A DNA stretch of 64,000 nucleotides, taken from assembly GCA_942159475.1 (NCBI GenBank), contig OW804095.1, positions 153,859,017 to 153,923,016 of the forward strand, given 5' to 3'. The DNA comes from Sthenelais limicola. Its lineage: Eukaryota; Annelida; Polychaeta; Phyllodocida; Sigalionidae. Shown piece by piece: positions 10,011 through 21,741 of this stretch (position 1 is the stretch's first letter; every line of letters begins with the position of its first letter). The notes beneath the pieces were generated by a model. That model saw only the letters and a program-made list of their open reading frames with translations, was not told where the DNA came from and searched no databases. The position numbers and the translations under genes were made by a program.

Positions 10011-11872
10011 CCCCCCATCACCACACAAGATGGTGGACATACAAGTCCCCTATTCTCCCCATCACCACACAAGATGGTGGACATGCAAGTCCCCTATTCT
10101 CCCCATCACCACACAAGATGGTGGACATACAAGTCCCCTATTCTCCCCATCACCACACAAGATGGTGAACATGCAAGTCCCCTATTCCCCCCATCTCCAC
10201 ACAAGATGGCGGCCATGCAAGTCCCCTATTCTCCCCATCACCACACAAGATGGTGGACATACAAGTCCCCTATTCCCCCCATCACCACACAAGATGGCGG
10301 ACATTCAAGTCCCCTATTCCCCCCATCACCACACAAGATGGCGGACATGTAAGTCCCCTATTCCCCCCATCTCCACACAAGATGGCAGACATGCAAGTCC
10401 CCTATTCCCCCCATCACCACACAAGATGGCGGACATACAAGTCCCCTATTCCCCCCATCACCACACAAGATGGTGAACATGCAAGTCCCCTATTCCCCCC
10501 ATCTCCACACAAGATGGTGGACATGCAAGTCCCCTATTCCCCCCATCACCACACAAGATGGTGAACATGCAAGTCCCCTATTCTCCCCATCACCACACAA
10601 GATGGCAGACATGCACGTCCCCTATTCCCCCATCACCACACAAGATGGTGGACATGCAAGTCCCCTATTCCCCCCATCACCACACAAGATGGCGGACATG
10701 CACGTCCCCTATTCCCCCATCACCACACAAGATGGCAGACATGCATGCAAGTCCCCTATTCCCCCATCACCACACAAGATGGTGGACATGCAAGTCCCCT
10801 ATTCCCCCCATCTCCACACAAGATGGTGGACATGTACGTCCCCTATTCCCCCCATCACCACACAAGATGGTGGACATGCAAGTCCCCTATTCCCCCCATC
10901 TCCACACAAGATGGTGGACATGCATGCAAGTCCCCTATTCCCCCATCACCACACAAGATGGTGGACATGCAAGTCCCCTATTCCCCCCATCACCACACAA
11001 GATGGTGGACATGCAAGTCCCCTATTCCCCCCATCACCACACAAGATGGTGGACATTCAAGTCCCCTATTCCCCCCATCACCACACAAGATGGCAGACAT
11101 TCAAGTCCCCTATTCCCCCCATCACCACACAAGATGGCGGACATGTACGTCCCCTATTCCCCCCATCACCACACAAGATGGCGGACATGCAAGTCCCCTA
11201 TTCCCCCCATCACCACACAAGATGGCAGACATGCAAGTCCCCTATTCCCCCATCACCACACAAGATGGCGGCCATGCAAGTCCCCTATTCCCCCCATCAC
11301 CACACAAGATGGCGGCCATGCAAGTCCCCTATTCCCCCATCTCCACACAAGATGGTGGACATGCAAGTCCCCTATTCCCCCCATCACCACACAAGATGGT
11401 GGACATGCAAGTCCCCTATTCCCCCATCACTACACAAGATGGCGGCCATGCAAGTCCCCTATTCCCCCATCACCACACAAGATGGTGGACATGCAAGTCC
11501 CCTATTCCCCCCATCACCACACAAGATGGTGAACATGCAAGTCCCCTATTCCCCCCATCACCACACAAGATGGCGGCCATGCATGCAAGTCCCCTATTCC
11601 CCCCATCACCACACAAGATGGTGGCCATACAAGTCCCCTATTCCCCCCATCACCACACAAGATGGCGGACATGCAATGCCCCTATTCCCCCCATCACCAC
11701 ACAAGATGGTGAACATGCAAGTCCCCTATTCCCCCCATCTCCACACAAGATGGTGGACATGCAAGTCCCCTATTCCCCCCATCACCACACAAGATGGTGG
11801 ACATACAAGTCCCCTATTCCCCCCGTCTCCACACAAGATGGCGGACATGCAAGTCCCCTATTCCCCCCACAC
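9985..11872. repeat. 44-bp minisatellite derived from the right end of MITE C
   Basis: About 43 tandem units, each starting ATGGTGGACATGCAAGTCCC and continuing CTATTCCCCCCATCACCACA then CAAG. Variants include ATGGCGG, GCATGCAAG and deletion of one C. The array starts inside MITE C copy 1, whose terminal ATGCAAGTCCCCTATT supplies half of the unit. Long open frames in all three plus phases reflect the absence of stops in any phase of the unit and are not genes. Confidence 0.95.
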
Positions 11873-12160
11873 AGGACAATGTGAGGGAACTGTATAACCA
11901 GGCCTGCACTATTGTGACGATTAATTCACACACTCATTCAGACATCATCATTTCCAGCTGATTAATTCTCTACAACTTCTCTATTCCAAGTGAAGATTGT
12001 GATTCTGCGTCTGTCAGTAGATGGTATATGGAGGTGTGATGTGGGAGGCGTGTAATGTATCACTTGTATTATAGCCATCACCCGGCGCTGGCTTTAATCC
12101 ATGTCAATTATTGCAGCTTACACCTCTCATCAGTAAAGGCAAACTTAATTATGATTAAAT
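11873..12160. other. Spacer, no gene seen
   Basis: Unique sequence between two tandem repeats. No gene recognised. Confidence 0.5.
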
Positions 12161-12164
12161 GGTG

Positions 12165-12262
12165 CAGTGTGGTGGTGTGGTGGTGTGGTGGTGTGGTGGT
12201 GTGGTGGTGTGGTGGTGTGGTGGTGTGGTGGTGTGGTGTGGAGGTGTGGTGTGGTGTGTTGG
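12165..12262. repeat. (TGGTG)n-like microsatellite
   Basis: A run of GTGGTGTG units of about 95 bp with very strong G/T versus A/C strand asymmetry. Confidence 0.9.
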
Positions 12263-12674
12263 GCGATTAGAACCTGAGATTGTGGTGTGCAGGGATGTCT
12301 ACGCGGTTAGGAACATCCTGAGGCGTTAGTCACACCAAATCCTAGTGTTGGGACAACACAGACACACCTCTTTGTGTAGGCGTTGGTTTGGTGGGAAATC
12401 ACTGGCCTTGAAAATCGAGAGAGGCCGGGGAGCCAGGCGCAGCAGGGGTGTATTGGTTAGGCCATTCCATTGTGGTGGAGAGGAGGGGTGGCCGGTGTCC
12501 TGAGAAATGACCAATCATTTGCAATGATTGACATCATTACTCTGGGACAACACAAACACATGATTTTATAAAAGGTTTTTATTTTCTTTACGGTTTTGGC
12601 TTTGGGGAGTGAAAAGTTCATCTTCAAGTTCATCACATTTATTGTCATCACAATTGTTCTTGAGAACCCCAAAC
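12263..12674. other. Flank downstream of the recombinase remnant
   Basis: In minus-strand sense this follows the recombinase stop codon. It includes AAATAAAAACC-like A-rich sequence near 12570-12590 and two related blocks with GGGACAACACA at about 12350 and 12543. It may be the 3' part of the same mobile element. No further coding frame is supported. Confidence 0.4.
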
Positions 12675-12884
12675 CTATAGCTTTCTAAATGCATCAAATA
12701 TCGCAGATGCTTTTTGATCATCTATGTATCTCAAATATGCTGCTGATTTCCATCCGCCTCTGGTCTGCAGTTCTTGTCTGGCCCGTCCACCAACTTGTGC
12801 AGCAACAGTCGCCGCGCCTCGTCTCAGCCCATGAAGTGTTGGTCGAGGGAGATAGATAATAAAATAAGGATTTGGAGGCTTAAA
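12675..12884 (-). pseudogene. Tyrosine recombinase C-terminal remnant (DIRS/Ngaro/Crypton type)
   Basis: Minus-strand translation gives a conserved catalytic tail of a tyrosine recombinase ending at a TAG at 12675-12677. Visible motifs are HGLRRGAATVAAQVG, with the H-x-x-R pair of the active site, then GGWKSAAYLRYI, with the W of the H/W position and two tyrosines, one of which would be the nucleophile. Known relatives with this arrangement are the recombinases of DIRS-like, Ngaro and Crypton elements. About 65 codons are readable. Upstream (above 12884) stops appear in frame and no core-binding domain or reverse transcriptase is seen within 1 kb, so this is a truncated remnant. The element class cannot be decided from the tail alone. 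Confidence 0.75.
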
Positions 12885-13265
12885 CCGCTATCTTCTCTGA
12901 TACCGCTGGCCAGATCTCCATTATATTTCACATGCACATTGCCAAAAATGGTGCCGAACCATTCCACTATGTTTCATTAACAAATTAGGGTTGGAAAGGG
13001 GTTAGAAATGGGTTTACATCGAGCACCCCCATCCAGGGCCCCCAGCACTGCCTGAAAACAAACCTATCAGTGCCCCTACATCAGGTTTCTGGGTCATCCA
13101 AAGCATGACATCATGGACGGGCACATCATTGCTTCACTATGGGACAGGAGTTGATATATTTCCACCGAAAGGAGCATCATCAGAGTTGAATCAGTTCATA
13201 AACTATTGTTTGTGATGGTTTTTGAAGTCAAGCAGGGGGAACCTGTCCACTAATTACGAATTGAG
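12885..13265. other. Spacer upstream of the recombinase remnant, no gene seen
   Basis: I translated parts of the minus strand looking for more recombinase or reverse transcriptase and found only interrupted frames. Confidence 0.45.

Positions 13266-13327
<62 letters not shown>
13266..13327. repeat. (GGGACA)n hexanucleotide microsatellite
   Basis: About ten perfect GGGACA units. Confidence 0.95.
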
Positions 13328-13330
<3 letters not shown>

Positions 13331-13490
13331 ACACAACAACAGCACAACACTGAACAGTGACCAAAAAAAGCATCTAAACAGGGTTCCATTTGTGGTATGA
13401 AGATACTAAGTTATAGAGACAACTTGAAAGTGAAAGATAGTGGGAGAGGGAACAAGGACAGATGAGGATGTGGGCCCCACTGTCCCACTA

Positions 13491-13521
13491 GCAAATACCT
13501 GTGCGTAGCACGGGTATTTGC
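13491..13521. repeat. Short inverted repeat
   Basis: GCAAATACCT at 13491-13500 pairs with GGGTATTTGC at 13512-13521, with further pairing inside. Probably a transposon end or foldback remnant. Confidence 0.6.
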
Positions 13522-14126
13522 TTAATACTATAAATATGAAACAATTCATAAAGTTGAATTACAGAGTTATGAAGTTAAATGTTGGTGGTAAATTTGATTG
13601 CCTAGACTACCACACATAGCTCACTAGTGAAATATGCACTATGCCTAATTCACTCTAGATATGTTGTCCTTAGAGCAATGCGTATATAATAAAAGAACAT
13701 ATTACATAGCAGGCACTGTGGGTCTACATTATACATATTGTGGATTCTCCCCGGCTAAAGGCATAATAATGCAGAGTGGCTCCTCTTCCCAGTCTCCCCC
13801 TATGAGCTGCTCCCAATGACAGTGTTCTAAGCGCTCGCTGTTGAGAAAGTAATAATTTGATAGCCTTATACACAGGAATCCTTCCTCCTCCAGGCCATGG
13901 TTAATCACTCTCCTACCTGCCACCTGTGGTGCCCTCTAGTGCAGGTGTCAGTAATCAGGTGACCTAGTGACCTATATAAGAGTAGGTAAAGTGCTGACAG
14001 CGGTAGTAGAGTAGGACCTGCTATCACTCTCTATAATTGTGTTACATATTGCTAATGTGATTATTCTCTCCTCTCTCTCCATCCATCCCTCCTCCCATGT
14101 CACGGTAAGAATCCTCGTGCAGCTCT
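13522..14126. other. Spacer with a TATATAA box, no gene seen
   Basis: A CCTATATAAGAG sequence lies near 13970-13981, within promoter-like, moderately GC-rich DNA, but I see no downstream coding exon. The open frame at 13729-13923 (minus) has no recognisable domain. Confidence 0.4.
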
Positions 14127-14130
14127 ATGT

Positions 14131-14366
14131 GGGTCAGATTTTCAGAAAATGTACAATTCGCCTTCACCAATCCTCTCAAATAACCCACATTTAAGACATA
14201 AAATGAGCTTCAAAATGCAGTTTAACATAACAGAACTGATGCTTTAAATCAATGCGATACCAAATATACTCAGATATACCCGGTATTCATCATATTTCAG
14301 CCTAATTTAAGATAATTTACTAAATGTGTAGAGCTGCTAATTGTACATTTCCTGAAACCCTGACCC
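14131..14366 (-). mobile_element. MITE A copy 4
   Basis: A full 236-bp family A element with ATGT on both sides (14127-14130 and 14367-14370). It is more diverged internally than copies 2 and 3. Confidence 0.9.
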
Positions 14367-14370
14367 ATGT

Positions 14371-16365
14371 ATCATTGACTGGCATGGAACCAGACACCAG
14401 AGGAAGACCCTCAGGTCTATCCCTTCACTGCTTTAAAGGGGCACCTTTAGTATAAAAGGGGTGGGTGGGGCCAGCGGGAGCTTTCCCCTGTCAGACACAG
14501 TCCCATGAAGAGCACAGCACAGTTTTTGGGTGTCTTCCTTAATATCTCATGTTTTAGCCACTGTTTGTTCATGTAACTAGCTACATATATAAATGAATAT
14601 ATGGAGGCAATGATGTCTACTTACATTAAAATTCGTAGCCCATTTTACATCACTAATTCGTTAACTCCATTGGGAATATGACTGTTACACATTTAAGCTG
14701 AAACAGTTAGCTGTCAATCAAGACTGTGTTTACACCAGTCACATGACACAACAACACCACCACATGGGGGAGGGGGGACGGGGTAGGGGGGTAGGGGGTA
14801 GGGGGTAGGGGGGAGGGCGGAGTATTGCTTTATATACACTGGTCACTTATGTATGTATTTTGTTTATTTCCGAAAACAGTACATGATAAAAATATACGAT
14901 AATATACATCGGAAATGGGTCAGTCCTCTTCTGTGGCAGCCACAGCTCTTCCAGAGGGTCCCTTAGACTAGACTTTTAAATTACAAGTTACGGTATATAG
15001 AGGTATAAAGTGACTAGTTACCTACACTACTGCAATGGATGGGATGCACTAGCTATATCTTTATCAAGGTGTGACCCATGGTATTGGGTTTCCTTGTGTA
15101 TAATTTTGTGGACGCCGTCCTTTTGTTAAATTTGGGTTAATTTAAGTTTGATGGATAAAATGAGAGAAAATGGGTTGTGTGTTTGTACAGGTAGTGTATC
15201 CCATTTTCAAAATCAGCTATGTCCTGGCATCCTAGCATAAGTGTCTTATGTTGAGGGCATTATCTATGCCCTGTCACATGACCGTCTCCCAGACCCATAT
15301 CACAAGTTGAGAATTATTAATGGCATTATGCTGAGACCCCAGCGTGGATTTCCCTTTAAGAAGATTATTTTTAAGACATTTTTATAAATATGTAATGTGT
15401 CACAGAAACAAAATGATGCCATCATATTTACAAAGATATGATCAAGCAAATTCTAACGATATGAACCTGCAGAAATCCTTTGATTAATTTATGTTTTAAA
15501 ACAAATAACAATATTTCCTGATTGACATAGTAATAATACTTAAACACAGTCCATAGAATAACCTAGCTTAGAAAGTCACTGCTCAGATCTATAGTAAGTA
15601 CAAAATGTGTTGTTAAAGTTGGGCAGAAACAACTGCCGGTTGCAGATCTATATGTTTACCATTCTCTATAACTACTGACTGTAAATGTTTGATTTTGATT
15701 TTGTAAATATTTTATTCAGGACTATTTAAACATTTTTATACATCTAGCATAAATATTCTCAGAGTAGCCTGATATTATGGTTTACAAATGTATCATTACT
15801 TTAACAGAACTTTAAATATATATACTTCATTCGGTACAATCACGGATGATACAAGTTAATCAATACTTCAATAAAAGAGTATACAGACAAATAAAGCCTA
15901 TATGATCTATATGCAAGTATAGTCAGAAAATACAAGTCTGAAGAGATAAAAATCAAACCCTCCACCTACGCCGTGCTCCTACACATAGTCACTTCTTCAA
16001 CTAACATTGAGCTTACAATTTTCAAATAGTTCAAGGAATGTAACAAAATGGAAATCAAATTATCAAAAAATATAAAATGACTGGTCAGATCTATAGCAAG
16101 GTAATAAGTGACAATAAGTGAGTGCTTAGACCTATAGTTGCAGGAATCAACCACTTCCTTCTCAATCAAGCCAGAGATATTGCTGGACATGCGCATTAAA
16201 GCGCCACCCCTGCACCATGGAACGCTCATATTTGTAACCAATTAATCACTGCCTAATTAATTATTCACGCATGCGCAGAGCAAACACAGCGAGGGGGAGG
16301 AGTCACGGGGAGGGGAAGTGGTGAGATTGGCATGTTTGTACAGGATTCCTGTATCTTGTGCAACA
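14371..16365. other. 2-kb spacer, no gene seen
   Basis: It contains a TATAAAAG box at about 14451 and a G-rich tract at 14764-14818 with GGGGTAGGGGG units. The rest is AT-rich unique sequence. The 91-codon frame at 15966-16241 (minus) has no domain or splice context. No gene is supported. Confidence 0.45.
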
Positions 16366-17050
16366 AGCATGGAGCATTGGTATGCATACATTAGGGGGGC
16401 AAGGGTTGGGGGACAGGGGGGGGGGGGGGCAGGAGGGAGGGGGCCAAGGGTTGGGGGCAGGGGGAGGGGGAGGGAGCATGGAGCATTGGTATGCATACAT
16501 TAGGGGGGCAAGGGTTGGGGGCGGCAGGGGGGACAGGGGGGGAGGGGGCCAAGGGTTGGGGGGAGGGGGGAGGGGGAGGGAGCATGGAGCATTGGTATGC
16601 ATACATTAGGGGGGCAAGGGTTGGGGGCGGCAAGGGGGGACAGGGGGAGGGGGCCAAGGGTTGGGGGCAGGGGGAGGGGGAGGGAGCATGGAGCATTGGT
16701 ATGCATACATTAGGGGGGCAAGGGTTGGGGCGGCAGGGGGGACAGGGGGAGGGGGCCAAGGGTTGGGGGCAGGGGGAGGGGGAGTGAGCATGGAGCATTG
16801 GTATGCATATATTAGGGGGGCAAGGGTTGGGGGCGGCAGGGGGGACAGGGGGGAGGGGGCAAAGGGTTGGGGGCAGGGGGCAGTTGGAGGGAGCATGGAG
16901 CATTGGTATGCATACATTAGGGGGGCAAAGGTTGGGGGCGGTAGAGGGGACAGGGGGGAGGGGGCCAAGGGTTAGGGGCAGGGGGGAGGGGGAGGGAGCA
17001 TGGAGCATTGGTATGCATACATTAGGGGGGCAAGGGTAAGGGCAAGGGGC
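16366..17050. repeat. 105-bp G-rich minisatellite
   Basis: Seven units of about 101-110 bp, each pairing a mixed segment (CATGGAGCATTGGTATGCAT) with about 80 bp of G-runs separated by CA or AA. The segments start near 16368, 16478, 16583, 16687, 16788, 16893 and 16999. Each unit holds many runs of at least four G and should form G-quadruplexes on the plus strand. The Pro- or Gly-rich frames across it are compositional. Confidence 0.95.
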
Positions 17051-17687
17051 AGGGGGGAACAGTTCTGTATTCTGAGTTAGTAAATGTTGAGCATTTTTGT
17101 TAAAGTTCATGAATCTGAACAAAGTCATTTAATTGCTCCAAACCGCAATAATCAGTAATAATCACTTCTTTTTTTTTTGGCCAACTTTTTTTTCGACCCA
17201 ACTTTTGTTTCGACCAACTTTTTTTCGACCAACTTTTTTATATTCACCCAGATGATAAGCATTTTTGGTAAATATTCTGCATTTTCAGTTTAAGAAAGAC
17301 TAAATTTAAGTACCGGTAACTGACTTGACATCGCACACAAATAATTGATCCTAATGTCTGATTAAAGCAATAGGCAGTAGTATGTTGTCTTGTATTGTTA
17401 AGTAAATGTTAAATAAACATTGATAAAATGACAAAACAGTGTTATGTTCTTCAAGGATGCAAAATTTACACATATATATTTAAATATAAGCACTTTTAAT
17501 TAAATATTCTGCATTTTCAGTTGAACAAAAACTAAATTTCTGTAACTATGTAGACACATGAATGAACATGTTTAGCTTTTTCACACACCCTGGGCATCTA
17601 CCCTCCTTGCATATTGTTCATTTGCGTAGTTCTTCATTTGAACAATGAAACTGTCTCGGTCTGCCTCTCCCATTATCTCATCTGGTA
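17051..17687. other. Spacer with a short tandem tract
   Basis: At 17165-17250 a CGACCAACTTTTTTT unit of about 17 bp is repeated four to five times. The rest is AT-rich unique sequence and no gene is seen. Confidence 0.6.
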
Positions 17688-17691
17688 AAAT

Positions 17692-18469
17692 GTGATGTGT
17701 TTCAGGAAAACAAGTCATAAGTCGCAAAAAAAAGATTTTGAGATACCATTATATTTGAAAAGATGAGATCAAGCTGATTCCAATAGGGCGCGTAAGTAGT
17801 CCACCGCGGCGATTTTTTGAGTCACGCTACTGTTGCAGTTTCATGACGTCATGTGGACATGTCGCGCAAAAGTCCCATAGCCCCAACGTTACCGCGATAT
17901 TAAATCTCTGTTCTTTCAACGATCATATAGATTTAGGACTTCTAACTCACATATATCCATCTCTAGAGGCATACGATTTCAACTATAGCCTCCATAATCC
18001 TTAAACTTTTACAGGGGCCATGTAAAGAGTGATTATTTATCGCCCCAATGCTAACTCTATGGAGATTGTTTACTTCCGGTCCACACATCGGTACAACTAC
18101 GCGACTAATTTTCGTTAATTCGCGCCCCGCCGCCATGACACTTACACACTCTATGATAGTAAACAGTCTAATAATCTCATAAGTATTTCCAGGTTTTAAG
18201 TTTGATATTTTCGTTTTTGAAAAAAAAAGTTTTCAATATTTCTGGGGGTCAATAAACAGTAAAGTAACTAAATTTAGTCCATATGAGGACCTTTAAAACT
18301 AAAGGATATACTACATAGATTGTCCTGAAATTTGATACATCGATTGATATAGGTATAAGTGATGAACCCTCTAAAAATCAGAACATTTCAATAATATGAT
18401 CTTGTAAAAAAAACACTTTGAAAAATATCAATTTTGCGACTTATGACTCATTTTTCTGAAACACATCAC
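17692..18469 (+). mobile_element. MITE B copy 4, carrying a nested TIR element
   Basis: Family B termini with AAAT on both sides (17688-17691 and 18470-18473). The element is about 370 bp longer than usual because of the insertion at 17785-18152. Without it the length is about 408 bp, matching other copies. Confidence 0.9.
17785..18152. mobile_element. Nested 368-bp TIR element inside MITE B
   Basis: The left end AGGGCGCGTAAGT and the reverse-complemented right end AGAGTGTGTAAGT are imperfect inverted repeats. The flanking dinucleotide AT appears on both sides, and removing the insert plus one AT gives the normal family B sequence (ccaatgatag). It is richer in CpG than its host element. Only one copy occurs in the window. 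Confidence 0.7.
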
Positions 18470-18582
18470 AAATGTTCCAACTTGATAATTGTACTTTTAA
18501 AGTTGGGAGCCATTTTAGCTCGACACAAGATGGCGCTGAGTGGAGAAGAGCGACTCATCCTGTAGGAAACAGTGCATTATGG

Positions 18583-18806
18583 GGGTCAGACTTTCAGAAA
18601 ATGTACAATTCGTCTTCACCAATCTTCTCAAATAACCCAAATTTCAGACAAAAATAAAGTTCAAAATACAGTTCAACCTAACCAAACAGATTGCTAGAAT
18701 CAATGCAATGCCGAATATACTCGAATTTACCTAGTATTGACCAAATTGCAGCCAAATTTACTCAATGTGTACAGCTGCCAATTGTACATTTTCTGAAAAT
18801 CTGACC
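18583..18806 (-). mobile_element. MITE A copy 5
   Basis: Family A with slightly shortened ends (the right end reads CTGACC instead of CTGACCC) and a small internal deletion. No clear target-site duplication. Confidence 0.85.
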
Positions 18807-19028
18807 ATGTCTGGCCACCTCTACTATAGAGTCATAAGCTGGCCCTATAGTGGTCCTATACTGGGCGGATAATGCCTTTATTATACTGCTCCTGCTCCTT
18901 CTCCTCTCCACCTCCACCACTACCTCTACCTGTATCTATTATTCATACCAAGACAGGCTATCAGGCCCTGCTATGGTTCTTACATCAGGCATATTATTCC
19001 CTCCACATAACCTTTCCCTGCCCATGCT

Positions 19029-19543
19029 CACTGTGACCACACTCAATGTCCGTTTCGCGCTGCACGTACATCAACACGATAGCAGATAGCAGTTCCATTG
19101 GTAACTTATTTCACTTTGTTTCTCCAGATTTCGAGCATGGTAGTCCTTCCCAACTCAAGGAGGTGCATTGAATGGCCTATATAAGCTTAGTATTGGTGTA
19201 TAATATATGCTGTAAATCTACGTTATTTTGTCACAATGCCTTCAAAAACAAAAATCATAGATATCCGTGCTACAATTTTTGTAGCACGGACATCCTCTAA
19301 AACCTGCACGGACATACCACTACAATTTTGTACAGGAGTTTTCTCTAACTTGACACACAGCTATGAGTATATTATGCTGTAACCATGAAGATATATTGGG
19401 GTACTAAAGGTCTGTGGGATCGTGCACTGTCATAGATGGTGTAGAAACATAGATATCTAAGGAAATGTTTAGGCAGCATTGATTGGCCTATTCAAAAAGG
19501 ATGTACGTGCAGCGCGAAACGGACATTCAGTGTGGTCACAGTG
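19029..19543. mobile_element. 515-bp TIR element D with 5-bp duplication
   Basis: The first 40 or so bases, starting CACTGTGACCACACTCAATG, are repeated inverted at the right end, including a CGTTTCGCGCTGCACGTACA block. ATGCT flanks both sides (19024-19028 and 19544-19548). Inside, near 19262-19294, is a hairpin with arms TCCGTGCTACAA and TTGTAGCACGGA. CACTG termini with a 5-bp duplication fit a non-autonomous CACTA-like or Transib-like element; no transposase is present to decide. Confidence 0.85.
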
Positions 19544-19584
19544 ATGCTGCTGCACCTGCATTGTCGCCATGCTCCTCTCTACAT

Positions 19585-19955
19585 GTCATGTCTTACACAC
19601 AAATGAGTCACAAATCGCAAAAAATGAATTTTGAGATATCAACATAGTTTGAAAAGATGAGATAAAGCTGATTCTAACACTAGAAGATCCAATGTTTCTA
19701 TCTCTGGGCGGCCAATTACTAGTAAAGTAGCAGAATATTTATATGCTATAGGATGAGCTGAGAAATGTAACAATATATTTAATACACGGTCTTGTAACTT
19801 GGTACACTTAGTCATACGACTTGAAGCATTAGATAGTTAATGAGAAAATTCGGATACTGTAAATTAAATCATTTTATTTCATTTAATTCTTTTATTTAAA
19901 ATATAGAACAATCAACACAAGCCATTTTCCGGCAATTATGACTCATCACAACCCA
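19585..19955 (+). mobile_element. MITE B copy 5, diverged
   Basis: Recognisable through AAATGAGTCACAAATCGCAA and the gagat..gaaaagatgagat signature. The right end is decayed and no target-site duplication is readable. Confidence 0.7.
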
Positions 19956-19966
19956 TGAGCTGACGT

Positions 19967-20200
19967 GGGTCAGATTTTCAGAAAATGTACAATTCAACTT
20001 CAACAATCTTCACAAATAACCCAAATTTCAGATGAAAATAAAGTTCAAAATACAGTTCAACTTACCAAACAGATTGCTAGAATCAATGCAATGCTGAATA
20101 TACTCGAATTTACTTAGTATTGAACAAATTGCAGCCTAAATTTGAAGAATTTTCTAAATGTGTACAGCTGCCAATTGTACATTTTCTGAAAATCTGACCC
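19967..20200 (-). mobile_element. MITE A copy 6
   Basis: A full-length family A element. The flanks are ACGT and ACAT, consistent with a 4-bp duplication with one later CpG-type change. Confidence 0.9.
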
Positions 20201-20349
20201 ACATGTTTGAAGACTTACTTCAATATGTTTAACGTTAGAGATCTATATTCTGTGATAACACTTATAATCTTGACTCTTACTACCACATGTGTATGGACAT
20301 TATAATTACAGGCGAAAGGAGAAGAATATTCTGGTAGACAGAACTTATC

Positions 20350-20710
20350 ACAAAGTGTTGTGTTATTTTTGAAAAAAAATGTGTGCAATATTTATGTATG
20401 GGCAATTACCAGTAAAGTAACTAAATGTACTCCATATGATGACCTTAGAAACACAAGGATATATTTAATGCACTGGCTTGAGCTTCGGGACATGAATTCA
20501 TATGACATGGAGTACCAAACTCCCCCAAGGTAAGAACACTCCAACAAAAAGATCTTGTAAATAAATCACGTTGGGAAATCTTATTTTTGTGACTTGTGAC
20601 TCATTTTCTGGAACACATGGATTCCTGGATTTTGAGATATCATGACATTTGAAAAGATGAGATCAAGCCGATTCCAACGATGATAAACATTGAGGACATT
20701 GAACAATGAC
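20350..20710 (+). mobile_element. Two fragments of MITE B
   Basis: 20350-20619 is the right part of a family B element lacking its left end. 20624-20710 is the left-internal part of another. They may be one rearranged element or two insertions. Confidence 0.7.
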
Positions 20711-20979
20711 TTTTTTATAAAATATATATTGAATTTTTATTCCATAAGAATATACAGAACAGGACAAAAGCCTCAAAAGATTGATCTTCCGACGAGCCCT
20801 ACAAATATTTGTTTATACATGAAAGAAATGTTGGTAATATTTCCTAACGGAAGAAGAACGTCTGGTCAAAGCAAGGGCTTCATTGTAACTAATGTTTATT
20901 CAGTATAGCAATAGGCATGCGGTGGTCACGCCGTGACCAGGCACGCAGGCCTAGCACATGGGGGGTTACTACCCAATAT

Positions 20980-21389
20980 GTGACGTGTTTCAGGAAAATG
21001 AGTCAAAAGTTGCAAAATTCATATTTTTCAAAGTGTTTTTTTTACGAGATCACAGTATTGGAATGTTCTGACTTTTGTAGGGTTTATCACTTATAGCTAT
21101 ATCAATCGATGTATCAAATATCAAGACAATCTATGTAATATATTCTATCATTTTAAAGGTCCTCATATGGACTACATTTAGTCACTTTAGTGTTTATTGA
21201 CCCCAAGATAATATTGGAAACTTTTTTTTTTCAAAAACGAAAATATTAAACTTAAAATCTAGAAATACTTATTAGGTTATTAGACTGTTTACTATCATTT
21301 GAATTGGCTTGATCTCATATCTTCAAATATAATGATATCTAAAAATCTATTTTTTGCGACTTATGACTCATTTTCCTGAAACATGTCAC
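20980..21389 (-). mobile_element. MITE B copy 6
   Basis: A full 410-bp family B element with ATAT on both sides (20976-20979 and 21390-21393). Confidence 0.9.
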
Positions 21390-21393
21390 ATAT

Positions 21394-21741
21394 ACGTATA
21401 CATAGTAGTATACTATAAAAGTAATCAAATAAAGATAAGGTATAACCAATTCATAGTATTATGCCATGATAGCTGGGCGTATCCACACAAACATGGCCAG
21501 ATTAGCCCATGGCATATGCATGCAGAGATTTCACTAGCAGAATCTGCTTTTCGAATGCAGCCAATTTACTCCTGCTATTTTGATTGGTTACGTAAATCTA
21601 GCTGTGCCAATCAATGAAGCTCATTTTATGATGTTCATTTCATGACGCAACGTTGTAGGCACTTGTTTTTGCAAAGTGAGAGGGTTGCAAGACATGAAAT
21701 GAAGGTAAATAATGATTAAATAACTCTTAAATATTTATCAT
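21394..21741. other. Spacer, no gene seen
   Basis: Unique AT-rich sequence between MITE B and a foldback element. Confidence 0.5.

Noticed and set aside
9967..11897. Overlapping plus-strand frames of up to 475 codons rich in PYSPHHHTRW
   Set aside because: Readings of the 44-bp array, which has no stop in any phase. The same peptide cycles through all three frames.
14448..14500. TATAAAAG followed by TCAGACA as a core promoter
   Set aside because: The motif is plausible but no first exon or CpG context follows; too weak to annotate.
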